The notes: generated from the letters alone by a model not told the origin. A stretch of DNA of 7,884 nucleotides from Clostridia bacterium (GCA_017421885.1 JAFOHJ010000243.1:1-7884); one strand, 5' to 3'. Shown: positions 1 through 6,528, numbered from the stretch's first letter. A program made the numbers and translations.

Positions 1-680
1 AGGCTGCCGCCGTTATTGATGACGGGGCCCTTTGCCGAAGCGAGGGCAAGAGATGCATAATCGATCTTTCCGTTGGCATCAACGGCATAACCCAGCTGGT
101 TTGCGTATGTGTAGCCCGACTTGGCCTTAGCATTAAGGCAGTTATATACGAGGATCGCACAGTCGCGCCTTGTGAGCCTATCGCCCTGTACTGCTGTCAT
201 ACCTTCGTCAAGGCCGAGGGAATGATAGAGTGTCATATGTGCCGTGGGATAACCTGCTGCAAAGTCGGTGCCCGAATATCCCATGGCCTTGAGCATGACC
301 GAAACGGCTTCTTCAAGAGTGACATAGTTATCGGGGCGGAAGGTTCCATCGAGATAACCCGAGATATAGCCCATGTTACGGGATACGGTGATGTAACCCG
401 AATGCCATGCTCCCGCCTTTACATCGGGATAGGGCGAGACAGCCGAAACTGCCTTACCCTGAGCCTTAAAGGGCGATGCCGAAACCGCCATCTTGACGAA
501 CTCGGCGCGTGTAACTCCTCTTGCAAGGTCGAGGTTGCCCTTTTCATCGCCATTCATTACACCCATGACGGCCAGAACCGGCAGCACCTCGCCCTCGAGA
601 GAAGCGGCAGCACTTGCGTTCCCTGCAAGAAGCGGGAATATCATACAGAGGGCAAGAGCCCATGCTGTTATCTTCTTCAT
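1..680 (-). CDS. Secreted SLH-repeat surface protein, N-terminal part (cut by window edge)
   Basis: The first 226 codons are visible and the frame stays open to base 1. The protein starts MKKITAWALALCMIFPLLAG, a signal peptide with two lysines, a hydrophobic core and a likely cleavage site after Ala-Ser-Ala (residues 22-24). Three S-layer homology (SLH) repeats follow. Repeat 1 (about 28-68) is partial and ends in GVTRAEF. Repeat 2 (about 82-134) is complete, with YPDV, AWHSGYI, GYLDGTFRPDN and VTLEEAV. Repeat 3 (about 140-186) ends in LTRRD. In this family, SLH triplets hold proteins non-covalently on secondary cell-wall polymers, and TRAE-like motifs mark each repeat. The start is fixed by a GGGAGGAA site 5 bases upstream. 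The gene is the fourth cistron behind an exporter permease, 13 bases after its stop. The C-terminal effector part lies outside the window, so the specific function is unknown. Calling it an exporter partner is inference. Confidence 0.9.
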   Translation of the reverse strand, partial: MKKITAWALALCMIFPLLAGNASAAASLEGEVLPVLAVMGVMNGDEKGNLDLARGVTRAEFVKMAVSASPFKAQGKAVSAVSPYPDVKAGAWHSGYITVSRNMGYISGYLDGTFRPDNYVTLEEAVSVMLKAMGYSGTDFAAGYPTAHMTLYHSLGLDEGMTAVQGDRLTRRDCAILVYNCLNAKAKSGYTYANQLGYAVDANGKIDYASLALASAKGPVINNGGS

Positions 681-685
681 TTTAT

Positions 686-693
686 TTCCTCCC
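686..693 (-). promoter_or_regulatory. Strong ribosome-binding site of the SLH gene
   Basis: The minus strand reads GGGAGGAA, then ATAAA, then ATG at 680. This is a near-perfect Shine-Dalgarno sequence with ideal spacing. It fills most of the 13-base gap after the permease stop. It fixes the SLH start and suggests strong independent translation of the surface protein within the shared transcript. Confidence 0.8.
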
Positions 694-1869
694 TTATTCA
701 TAACGCAGAGCGTCGATGGGGTTGAGCTTAGCTGCCTTGTTGGCAGGCAGATAGCCAAATATGATGCCTACAGCGACCGAAACACCAAAAGATACGCTGA
801 TTGCCGCGAGCGAAGGTATCGCAACGATGCCGAAGGCATTACCGACAACGCTGGCAAGGCTTACGCCCACAACTATGCCGATAACACCGCCGACCGCCGA
901 AGTAGTGCCGGCCTCGATGATGAACTGATTGCGTATATCCTTGCGCTTGGCACCCAGCGATTTTCGTATGCCGATCTCGCGGGTTCGCTCGGTGACCGAC
1001 ACCAGCATAATGTTCATAATGCCGATGCCTCCTACCAGCAGCGAAATACCGGCAATAGCAACCAGTACACTGAGCATCGTGTCCTGAACCGTCGACATGA
1101 CTCCCAGCATTTCAGCCATGCTGATGATGATGTATGCATCAGAATCGCCGTATACCTTCTGCAGCTTATCCTCGATGAGCCACTGAGCCGCATCGGTAGA
1201 CTCGGATGTGGCTGCGCTGAAATAATACATATTAGTTCTGGCATTGCGGCTGAGGCGCTGGGCATTGGTATAGGGTATGTAGATGTAATCGTCATCCGAA
1301 CCCTTGCCGTATCCGGCCTTTTCCTCCAGAGTGCCTATGACTGTGTAGTTGTCGCCGCCTATGCGGATAATATTTCCGAGACCATCGCCCGAAAAATATT
1401 CATCATTTACATAAGAACCGATAACGCATACCTTGCCCATCTTCAGAACATCGGCATACTGCAGGAAGCGTCCCGAAGTGAGCTCGAAGCTCTTGATATC
1501 GGCAAACTCTTCCGATACTCCCGACACCGAAGTGGAACTGAGGGTCTCGCCGCCTATTTTTATGCGTGTCATGCAGGAAACCACGGGGCTGACCGCTGCA
1601 ATACTGTCGCGGTTGTCCATAGCCAGCTGAAACATCTCTTCTTCGCTGACGCCATCGGTGGTTCCCCTGCCCATGATAGACACCATAAGCAGGTTTGTGC
1701 CCATGCTCTCGAAGCTTTCGTTTACCATAGCAGTAAGACCGTCGCCGAGGCTGATGATGATAATTACCGCGGCTACGCCGATGATGATGCCCAACATGGT
1801 AAGAGCCGCCCTCGCCTTACTGGTGGCAAGGGACTTGATCGCAAGGATAAATGACTGTCTGAAATCCAT
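694..1869 (-). CDS. MacB/YknZ-type ABC exporter permease (FtsX fold)
   Basis: This is a 391-residue membrane protein of the MacB/FtsX permease family, which couples ATP hydrolysis at the cytoplasmic ATPase to conformational change outside the membrane. TM1 is about residues 21-42. A large extracytoplasmic MacB-core domain follows (about 43-258). TM2 is about 266-289, TM3 about 325-345 and TM4 about 358-375. The FtsX domain shows the typical ERTREIGIRKSLGA (294-307) after TM2 and ends PIDALRYE. Its length is normal for Gram-positive members. The start at 1869 was preferred to an ATG at 1911. It has GGAGG six bases upstream and begins MDFRQSFILAIKSL, the usual family N-terminus, while the longer form would overlap the ATPase gene by 41 bases. 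It follows the ATPase stop by one base. With the adaptor and ATPase it resembles Bacillus YknXYZ or Gram-negative MacAB. The substrate cannot be read from the sequence. Confidence 0.93.
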   Translation of the reverse strand: MDFRQSFILAIKSLATSKARAALTMLGIIIGVAAVIIIISLGDGLTAMVNESFESMGTNLLMVSIMGRGTTDGVSEEEMFQLAMDNRDSIAAVSPVVSCMTRIKIGGETLSSTSVSGVSEEFADIKSFELTSGRFLQYADVLKMGKVCVIGSYVNDEYFSGDGLGNIIRIGGDNYTVIGTLEEKAGYGKGSDDDYIYIPYTNAQRLSRNARTNMYYFSAATSESTDAAQWLIEDKLQKVYGDSDAYIIISMAEMLGVMSTVQDTMLSVLVAIAGISLLVGGIGIMNIMLVSVTERTREIGIRKSLGAKRKDIRNQFIIEAGTTSAVGGVIGIVVGVSLASVVGNAFGIVAIPSLAAISVSFGVSVAVGIIFGYLPANKAAKLNPIDALRYE

Positions 1870-1870
1870 G

Positions 1871-2584
1871 TCATTCCTCCTCTCTGGGTATGACAACGGC
1901 CTGAGGATCATCGGACGAACCGTCGTAAACGATCTTACCGTCGGAAAGCCTTATGATGCGCTTTGCCTTGACGGCTATCGAATTATCGTGGGTAATAAGG
2001 ACTATGGTTCTGCCGTCGCGGTTAAGCTCCTGCAGAAATGCCAGCACCTCGCGTCCCGTTCTTGAGTCCAGGGCGCCGGTAGGCTCGTCGGCCAGTATTA
2101 CCGAGGGGTCGCCTGCCAGCGCACGGGCAATGGATACTCTCTGCTGCTGTCCGCCCGAAAGCTGATTGGGTCGGTTCTTGGCCTTATCGGTCAGGCCTAC
2201 CCTTTCAAGAGCCTTCATGGCGGCCTCTCGGCGCTCTGATGCGCTCATGCCCGAGTATAGCAGAGGAAGCTCAACATTCTCCACAACATTGAGTTTGGGG
2301 ATGAGGTTATACTGCTGAAAGATAAAGCCTATAAAGCGGTTTCTGATGGATGCCTGCATATCGTCGTCCATGGTGGAAACATCTATGCCGTTAAGTGTAT
2401 AGGTTCCCGATGTGGGGACATCGAGGCAGCCGATTATGTTCATGCAGGTAGACTTGCCCGAACCCGACTGACCGACGATGGCGACAAACTCGCCTTCTTC
2501 AATCTTAATGCTTACCCCGTCGAGGGCACGCACCACACTGTCGCCCATGTGGTAAAGCTTATATATATCCCTTAGTTCGATCAT
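1871..2584 (-). CDS. ABC exporter ATPase (MacB/YknY/LolD type)
   Basis: This 237-residue cytoplasmic ATPase powers the adjacent permease. Numbered from the chosen start, it shows Walker A GQSGSGKST (38-46), the Q-loop glutamine at 90 in FIFQQYNL, signature LSGGQQQR (142-149), Walker B with D-loop VILADEPTGALD (162-173) and the switch histidine 199 in LITHD. The one-piece domain, the start MIELRDIYKLY and the ADEPTGALD stretch are typical of the MacB/LolD/YknY group. The catalytic residues are all intact. An ATG at 2602 would add six residues (MTKVES) and overlap the adaptor gene by 8 bases, but lacks a clear ribosome-binding site. The ATG at 2584 has AAGGTGGAG just upstream and matches the family N-terminus, so it is preferred. 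The gene sits between adaptor and permease with almost no spacing. Confidence 0.93.
   Translation of the reverse strand: MIELRDIYKLYHMGDSVVRALDGVSIKIEEGEFVAIVGQSGSGKSTCMNIIGCLDVPTSGTYTLNGIDVSTMDDDMQASIRNRFIGFIFQQYNLIPKLNVVENVELPLLYSGMSASERREAAMKALERVGLTDKAKNRPNQLSGGQQQRVSIARALAGDPSVILADEPTGALDSRTGREVLAFLQELNRDGRTIVLITHDNSIAVKAKRIIRLSDGKIVYDGSSDDPQAVVIPREEE
1876..1880 (-). promoter_or_regulatory. Ribosome-binding site deciding the permease start
   Basis: GGAGG on the minus strand, six bases before the ATG at 1869, lies inside the last codons of the ATPase gene. It supports the shorter permease start and indicates translational coupling, since the ATPase TGA and the permease ATG are one base apart. 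Confidence 0.75.
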
Positions 2585-2587
2585 AGA

Positions 2588-2596
2588 CTCCACCTT
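2588..2596 (-). promoter_or_regulatory. Ribosome-binding site deciding the ATPase start
   Basis: The minus strand reads AAGGTGGAG, then TCT, then ATG at 2584. The core AAGGTGG stands five bases from the start and overlaps the adaptor stop codon at 2595-2597. The alternative ATG at 2602 has only CCAGAG before it. Confidence 0.6.
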
Positions 2597-4247
2597 AGTC
2601 ATCTCTGGAGGCCTGGACCATAGGACTGTTGTTGATCATCGTTTCAAACAGCGATGTAGTGGCCGTGCTTACGCCTACCTCTTCGCCCTCGCTGATGCCG
2701 CTGATGATCTCGATATAGTCTTCATCCGAACGGCCTACTTCAACCTCTGCGCTGCGGTAGCCTTCGGGAACATTGTTCTTCTCATCGCCCTTGCTCTCAG
2801 GATCGACTACAAAGACTGTATTGCCGCGATTTACGGCACTGATGGGAACTGTGAGAACATCAATAGCCTCTTCAATAACGATATCGGCCGTTACATTCAT
2901 GCCGGGCAGAAGCTCGCCGTATTCTTCGATGATGACACGCACGGGATAAGTGGTAACACCGGACGCCACTGTGCCGTTGATACCAATTCGGTCAATATAT
3001 CCGGTGAAGGTCTCTCCATCAACGGCATCGGCCTCTATGTATACCTTCTGTCCGATCTCGACATCACGGATATAGAGCTCATCGACATTAAGTGTAAGTG
3101 TGAGATAGGACATATCATATATGACTGCCATAGGCGCCACCGCCGATGTGCTGTCGAGAGTATCGCCTGCCTTGTAGTTCTTTACGACTACTGTGCCCGA
3201 TATAGGAGCCTTTATAGTGTAGTTTTCGAGGATATTGCGGGCATTTTCCAGCGAGAGCTCGGAAGAACGCACACCAAGCTGAGCCTGTTCGAGCTGGCGC
3301 TGAGCGGCATCGCTGTCGATCGCCATAAGCGCCTGATCGCGCGAAACACGATCTCCCTCCGATACATATACCGAGGTAACTGTGCCATTTGTGCCTGCCA
3401 TCACCATCGAGCTTCCCCTGGAAGCGAAGATACCCGAAGATGCACAGGAGACGCCGTTTACAACTGCAGTTGCCTGTGCGCCATCGGCGATTCCGCCGGG
3501 ATTGGATACCAATATTTCAACATCACAGGTGAGAATGCCGCCGATGCCGGCCTTGACAGCACCTGAAACTCTGCTGACAATGCCCTGAACAAGCTCGCCG
3601 CTGTCGGTCATGGTGACCTGAGCCGCCATTCCTGCCGAAAGCCCAGAGGCATCGAGCTGATGAAAAGGCACAGTGAGCTCCATATTATCTATATCGCGGA
3701 TCTCGGCAAGCATCGCGCCTGCAGTGACCTCATCGCCCTTCTTTACATAGAGCTTCATGATCCTGCCGGATGCCGAAGCCTTGGGTTCGAGGCCGTCAAC
3801 AGCATCAACAACGCTGTCGTAGGACAATCCGGCATTCCTGAGCGCGATCTCGGCCTGCTCGATGGACCTTTCGGCATCGGAGCTGTCGATACTGAACAGA
3901 AGATCATCCTTGTTTACATAGTCACCTTCTTCAAAGTCGGCCGTAAGTATATCGCCCTGAACCAGACCGATGATATTATACGAATCCGCAGGCTGGAGCG
4001 CACCGCTGCCGCCTACCGTGACGGTGATGTCGCGTCTCTCCGCGGCATAGTTACGGTATCCGCTGTCTTTATTTGCCCCCTCAATAATCATGGGGCGCAA
4101 ACCGAACCAAAACAGCAGCGCTGCGGCCGCAAGCACTCCTGCAATAATGCGTCTGTTCTTCTTTTTCTTCTCGCCTGCCACCATTCTGTCGAGTTTGGCA
4201 TTTGCAGCCGCATCCTTGGAAAGCTGCGGATCTGTGATCTGAGCCAT
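2595..4247 (-). CDS. HlyD/MacA/YknX-type membrane-fusion adaptor with duplicated core
   Basis: This 550-residue adaptor subunit of a tripartite ABC exporter is anchored in the membrane and reaches outward. Residues 1-33 are cytoplasmic and end in KKKKNRR. One TM helix spans about 34-50. The outer part contains two successive lipoyl-hairpin-barrel units. Unit 1 has lipoyl halves at about 92-120 and 156-193, a short hairpin at 121-152 and a barrel at about 194-265. Unit 2 has lipoyl halves at about 279-310 and 346-385, a hairpin at 311-345 and a barrel at 386-458. A membrane-proximal domain follows (about 459-531, starting LTVPISAV). Usual adaptors of this kind have one unit and are roughly 350-400 residues long. 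There is no signal-peptidase site. AGGAGA stands seven bases before the ATG. It is the first gene of the exporter operon. Family assignment is firm; the duplicated architecture is read directly from internal similarity. Confidence 0.92.
   Translation of the reverse strand: MAQITDPQLSKDAAANAKLDRMVAGEKKKKNRRIIAGVLAAAALLFWFGLRPMIIEGANKDSGYRNYAAERRDITVTVGGSGALQPADSYNIIGLVQGDILTADFEEGDYVNKDDLLFSIDSSDAERSIEQAEIALRNAGLSYDSVVDAVDGLEPKASASGRIMKLYVKKGDEVTAGAMLAEIRDIDNMELTVPFHQLDASGLSAGMAAQVTMTDSGELVQGIVSRVSGAVKAGIGGILTCDVEILVSNPGGIADGAQATAVVNGVSCASSGIFASRGSSMVMAGTNGTVTSVYVSEGDRVSRDQALMAIDSDAAQRQLEQAQLGVRSSELSLENARNILENYTIKAPISGTVVVKNYKAGDTLDSTSAVAPMAVIYDMSYLTLTLNVDELYIRDVEIGQKVYIEADAVDGETFTGYIDRIGINGTVASGVTTYPVRVIIEEYGELLPGMNVTADIVIEEAIDVLTVPISAVNRGNTVFVVDPESKGDEKNNVPEGYRSAEVEVGRSDEDYIEIISGISEGEEVGVSTATTSLFETMINNSPMVQASRDD
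2874..3956 (-). repeat. Tandem duplication of the lipoyl-hairpin-barrel unit inside the adaptor
   Basis: Residues 98-142 and 288-332 align without a gap at an offset of exactly 190 residues, with 18 of 45 identical by my count. Shared landmarks include EGD-V, IDS, A-R and EQA. The same offset keeps G161 with G351 and G171-D172 with G361-D362. It drifts to 191-194 through the barrel (G206/G399, G222/G416, G256/G449). This is a protein-level repeat; the DNA has diverged. Confidence 0.8.
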
Positions 4248-4254
4248 CAGTCAT

Positions 4255-4260
4255 TCTCCT
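4255..4260 (-). promoter_or_regulatory. Ribosome-binding site of the adaptor gene
   Basis: AGGAGA on the minus strand, extended to AAGGAGA by the next base, stands seven bases before the ATG at 4247. It confirms the adaptor start. Confidence 0.7.
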
Positions 4261-4285
4261 TTAATCATTTTTCTTATAATTATAT

Positions 4286-4313
4286 ATTTTACAACCAAAA
4301 CACAAAAGGTCAA
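4286..4313 (-). promoter_or_regulatory. Candidate sigma-A promoter of the exporter operon
   Basis: On the minus strand a -35 box TTGACC (5 of 6 to consensus) at 4313-4308 is followed after 16 bases by a -10 box TAAAAT (5 of 6) at 4291-4286. It lies downstream of the yjiL terminator and upstream of the adaptor gene in a strongly AT-rich stretch. It predicts a transcript start near 4279 and a leader of about 30 bases. No operator was recognised. Confidence 0.55.
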
Positions 4314-4374
4314 CTACCGTCAGATAAAGTTTAACGTTTTATTACAATTATGCCGGACCACAGACCAATATAAC

Positions 4375-4407
4375 AAAAAAGGATGACCGCCAAGGGTCAT
4401 CCTTTTT
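4375..4407 (-). terminator. Rho-independent terminator after yjiL
   Basis: GGATGACC (4381-4388) and GGTCATCC (4395-4402) form a perfect 8-bp stem around a six-base loop. A6 on one side and T5 on the other extend the pairing and give a U-tract on either strand. It begins 17 bases after the yjiL stop and separates that operon from the exporter promoter. The structure could work in both directions, but only minus-strand genes flank it. Confidence 0.9.
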
Positions 4408-4424
4408 AACGCAAACTATTTAAT

Positions 4425-5195
4425 TTACTTCTTTTCGGCTCTCTTCATAAAGTCATAGCCGATAACAGCTGCGCCGATAGCTCCGCAGAGCTGGCTCTGG
4501 GGATGAGTTACGATGGGCTTGCCCAGCGCTTCTTCAAGACGCGAGCGGAAGCTCTCGTATCTTGCCAGACCACCGCTGAAGAAGACCTTACCGTTCATAG
4601 GCAGCTTGCTTGCAAAGATCGCTGTACGACGGCAGATCGAACGGATAACGCCAAGGGCGATGTCGCCGCGCTCTGCGCCGTTTGCCAGCATACTGATGAT
4701 CTCGCTTTCGGCAAAAACCGTGCACATGCTGGTGATCTCGATCTGCTCCTTCTGCTCGAAGTTATCAAGCTCGTCGCGGTCGCATTCGAGAATACGGCAC
4801 ATCATTTCTACAAAACGGCCTGTACCGGCAGCGCACTTATCATTCATCAGAAAGTCCTGAACATTACCCTTGCCGTCGAGCAGAACAGCCTTACTGTCCT
4901 GACCGCCGATATCGACAAGTCCGGAAACACCGCCGCCCAGGAAATATGCACCTCTGGCATGGCAGGTGATCTCTGTGACCTTCTTGTTTGCCTCAGGCAG
5001 CAGCTCGCGGCCGTAGCCTGTTGTTACGATATAGCCTACATCTTCGCTGTAGAGCTTGTCGTATATTTCCTTCATTCTCTGGGCAGGACGGGCACCTGTG
5101 GGAACGATCATTGTTTCAATGATCGCCTCACCGTCATAGAGGGCGCCTTTAACTGTCGTCGAACCGCAGTCAATACCTAAACTCAGCTTTGCCAT
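4425..5195 (-). CDS. yjiL: YjiL-type ATP-dependent activator of the double-cubane reductase
   Basis: This 256-residue ASKHA-fold ATPase is of the 2-hydroxyacyl-CoA dehydratase activator (HgdC/BcrA/D) family. Such proteins form a dimer that shares one [4Fe-4S] cluster. ATP hydrolysis makes them inject a low-potential electron into the partner enzyme. Visible motifs are phosphate-1 GIDCGSTTVK (7-16), TGYGR (59-63), EITCHA (75-80), phosphate-2 DIGGQDSK (95-102), NDKCAAGTGRF (118-128), CTVFAESEI (158-166), FSGGLA (206-211) and GAIGAA near the end. Cys121 and Cys158 match the family's cluster ligands. The length is normal and nothing essential is missing. The start is only three bases after the yjiM stop and has no strong ribosome-binding site, which points to translational coupling with yjiM. 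The pairing with a single dehydratase-type subunit favours the YjiL/DCCP-reductase subgroup over a true hydroxyacyl-CoA dehydratase activator. Confidence 0.93.
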   Translation of the reverse strand: MAKLSLGIDCGSTTVKGALYDGEAIIETMIVPTGARPAQRMKEIYDKLYSEDVGYIVTTGYGRELLPEANKKVTEITCHARGAYFLGGGVSGLVDIGGQDSKAVLLDGKGNVQDFLMNDKCAAGTGRFVEMMCRILECDRDELDNFEQKEQIEITSMCTVFAESEIISMLANGAERGDIALGVIRSICRRTAIFASKLPMNGKVFFSGGLARYESFRSRLEEALGKPIVTHPQSQLCGAIGAAVIGYDFMKRAEKK

Positions 5196-5198
5196 GGC

Positions 5199-6347
5199 TT
5201 AGAGCATCTCGATGAAGGCGGCAACACGTGTGTTGACCTGGCCTGCGTCTGTGGACGAGTAGTCTGTTTCCATGTACATATAGGGGATGTTGTGCTTTTC
5301 TGTAACGTGCTTCTTGATCTTGTAGGACTCGACGTTGAATGTATGGCAAGCCTGCAGAACGACCTCGATAACGCCGTCGATCTTGTACTCTTCGAGCAGA
5401 CGGTCAAACAGATCGAGACGGCCGGGGTTGGGCGACATGCAGGAGCAGGGGATATTGATATATCTCTTTGCCAGTGCCTCGTATACATCGGGATTTGTCT
5501 CGTCGACCAGCTCGTCTACCGATCTTGCACCGCCGCAGTTCTCATAGCATACAACTACGCCGCCGTTTTCTTCGATAGCGCCAACGACCTTGGCTGTGGA
5601 ACATCCGATGGGCGAACCTGTGAGCAGGATGCGCTTGCGGCCTTCATACTTCTTGGGATCATATTCGTCCTTGATCTTCTGTGTAAGAGCTCTTACATCA
5701 GCTGTTGCCTTAGGCATGTCGAAACGGAACTGAACACCGTCGAGGACCTTGTGCATTTCCATACCGCCCATGGGAGGGGGATCCATCTTCTGCAGGCCAT
5801 AGAACTCCTTAAGAGCCTTGCGCTGCTCGTTTACGATATGGATAGACTTGCGGATATCTTCTTCTGTGATTGTTGTATCAAACTTCTCTTCGAGAACGCA
5901 CTTGAAGCGCTTGATCTCTTCCTTGAAGAGCTGTGTGCCCATCTCGCTCTTCTTATTGGGGAGCTCGAGGACATGAACATTCTTGAACTCAGCCAGCATC
6001 TCATACATCTTCTTCTTGCCGTCGCATGTTGTCTCGCCGACGATCAGATCGGAGAAGTAGAAGAAGGGGCACTTGTCGGTCTTGGCAAAGCCATAGCTCG
6101 ACTTGATGAGGGGGCAGAGGTTACGGGGCAGATCCTGCTCGGCATCGGGAATTGTCTCGCCGGTCTTGGAGCAGAGGCCGACCATTACGGCACCCATGGC
6201 CATGGGGATCTCCTTGGGGAGATATGTGCAGAAGCCGCCGACAACGGGAACGCCCTTCTGCTTCAGTTCATACATGGGAATGAAAGAGTTCTTGCGCTGT
6301 TCGGAAAACTCTTCAAAAATAGCGGGAAGTTCTTTAACGAGTTCCAT
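5199..6347 (-). CDS. yjiM: YjiM-type double-cubane-cluster reductase (2-hydroxyacyl-CoA dehydratase family)
   Basis: This 382-residue cytoplasmic iron-sulfur protein belongs to the HgdB/FldC/BcrC fold but to the YjiM/DCCP branch. The characterised Carboxydothermus homologue is a homodimer whose [Fe8S9] double-cubane cluster reduces small molecules such as acetylene when driven by its ATPase. The sequence shows LPAIFEEF near the N-terminus, PLIKSSYGF (79-87), DLIVGETTCDGKKKMYE (100-116), TGSPIGCS (243-250), YENCGGARS (268-276), PCSCMSPN (300-307), QACHTFNVES (332-341) and ETDYSSTDAGQ (360-370). Twelve cysteines are present (40, 59, 78, 93, 108, 150, 249, 267, 271, 301, 303, 334), enough for a double cubane; I do not assign individual ligands. 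Full-length similarity to E. coli YjiM as I remember it is high. AAGGAG precedes the ATG by 11 bases, slightly long. There is no second dehydratase subunit in the operon. The natural substrate is unknown. Confidence 0.92.
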   Translation of the reverse strand: MELVKELPAIFEEFSEQRKNSFIPMYELKQKGVPVVGGFCTYLPKEIPMAMGAVMVGLCSKTGETIPDAEQDLPRNLCPLIKSSYGFAKTDKCPFFYFSDLIVGETTCDGKKKMYEMLAEFKNVHVLELPNKKSEMGTQLFKEEIKRFKCVLEEKFDTTITEEDIRKSIHIVNEQRKALKEFYGLQKMDPPPMGGMEMHKVLDGVQFRFDMPKATADVRALTQKIKDEYDPKKYEGRKRILLTGSPIGCSTAKVVGAIEENGGVVVCYENCGGARSVDELVDETNPDVYEALAKRYINIPCSCMSPNPGRLDLFDRLLEEYKIDGVIEVVLQACHTFNVESYKIKKHVTEKHNIPYMYMETDYSSTDAGQVNTRVAAFIEML

Positions 6348-6396
6348 ATTAAAACACTCTCCTTAATATATTAGGGGGTTAATTTCCATCCCTTTA

Positions 6397-6425
6397 ATTT
6401 TAGAATACCCCCATAAATAACGCAA
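6397..6425 (-). promoter_or_regulatory. Candidate promoter of the yjiM-yjiL operon
   Basis: On the minus strand TTGCGT (3 of 6 to the -35 consensus) at 6425-6420 is followed after exactly 17 bases by TAAAAT (5 of 6 to the -10 consensus) at 6402-6397. The transcript would start near 6390, leaving a leader of about 43 bases. The spacer contains GGGGGTAT, a G-tract that could be part of an operator. The weak -35 box would fit a regulated promoter, but the assignment is by inspection only. Confidence 0.4.
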
Positions 6426-6444
6426 ATAGTGTTTTCAGATACCC
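6398..6444 (-). repeat. Pair of direct repeats GGGTAT-N3-AAAA in the yjiM leader
   Basis: The minus strand reads GGGTATCTGAAAA (6444-6432) and again GGGTATTCTAAAA (6410-6398), 10 of 13 bases identical and 34 bases apart. The second copy overlaps the candidate -10 box and is extended to five Gs. GGGTAT-like half-sites resemble G-tract operator halves of CsoR-family repressors, but no complete palindrome of that kind is seen. Confidence 0.35.
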
Positions 6445-6452
6445 TTTTTACA

Positions 6453-6473
6453 CTTATAGTTTTTTTCTATAAG
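6453..6473. repeat. Perfect inverted repeat CTTATAG-T7-CTATAAG
   Basis: Seven bases at 6453-6459 are exactly complementary in reverse to 6467-6473, with a pure T7 spacer on the plus strand. It lies between the csoR terminator and the yjiM promoter. It could be an operator for a dimeric regulator or a weak hairpin. The arms are AT-rich, so chance occurrence is possible. Confidence 0.4.
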
Positions 6474-6491
6474 CGCATTAAAATGTGCATT

Positions 6492-6523
6492 AAAAATGCC
6501 CGAAGAGGATATTCTCTCCGGGC
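6492..6523 (-). terminator. Rho-independent terminator after csoR
   Basis: The minus strand forms GCCCG-g-AGAG, a six-base loop, CTCT-t-CGGGC (6523-6498): two perfect stem blocks of 5 and 4 bp split by one mismatch. ATTTTTA follows as the U-tract. It begins five bases after the csoR stop codon and closes the copper operon. Confidence 0.85.
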
Positions 6524-6528
6524 GGTTT

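Noticed and set aside
493..1854. Long open frame on the plus strand opposite the permease gene
   Set aside because: Its translation has no recognisable motif and a composition typical of a mirrored frame. The minus strand carries an intact MacB-type permease with a proper ribosome-binding site.
1870..1911. Upstream ATG for the permease adding 14 residues
   Set aside because: The extension MILRPLSYPERRND is encoded by an overlapping frame of the ATPase end and has no homology feel. The ATG at 1869 has GGAGG at ideal spacing.
4289..4313. Alternative pairing of TTGACC with the TATAAT further downstream as exporter promoter
   Set aside because: The spacing would be 23 bases, too long for a sigma-A promoter; TAAAAT at 16 bases is the better fit.
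3660..4334. Plus-strand open frame opposite the adaptor N-terminus and its promoter
   Set aside because: It runs through the adaptor promoter and leader, lacks a family motif, and is explained as the mirror of the adaptor gene.
4503..5180. Plus-strand open frame opposite yjiL
   Set aside because: It is fully contained in the yjiL gene, whose ASKHA and cluster motifs are intact on the other strand; no independent signal was seen.
5292..6374. Long open frame on the plus strand opposite yjiM
   Set aside because: It lies wholly over a highly conserved minus-strand gene. Its Leu/Cys/Ala-rich translation is an antisense by-product of yjiM codon usage, with no family match.
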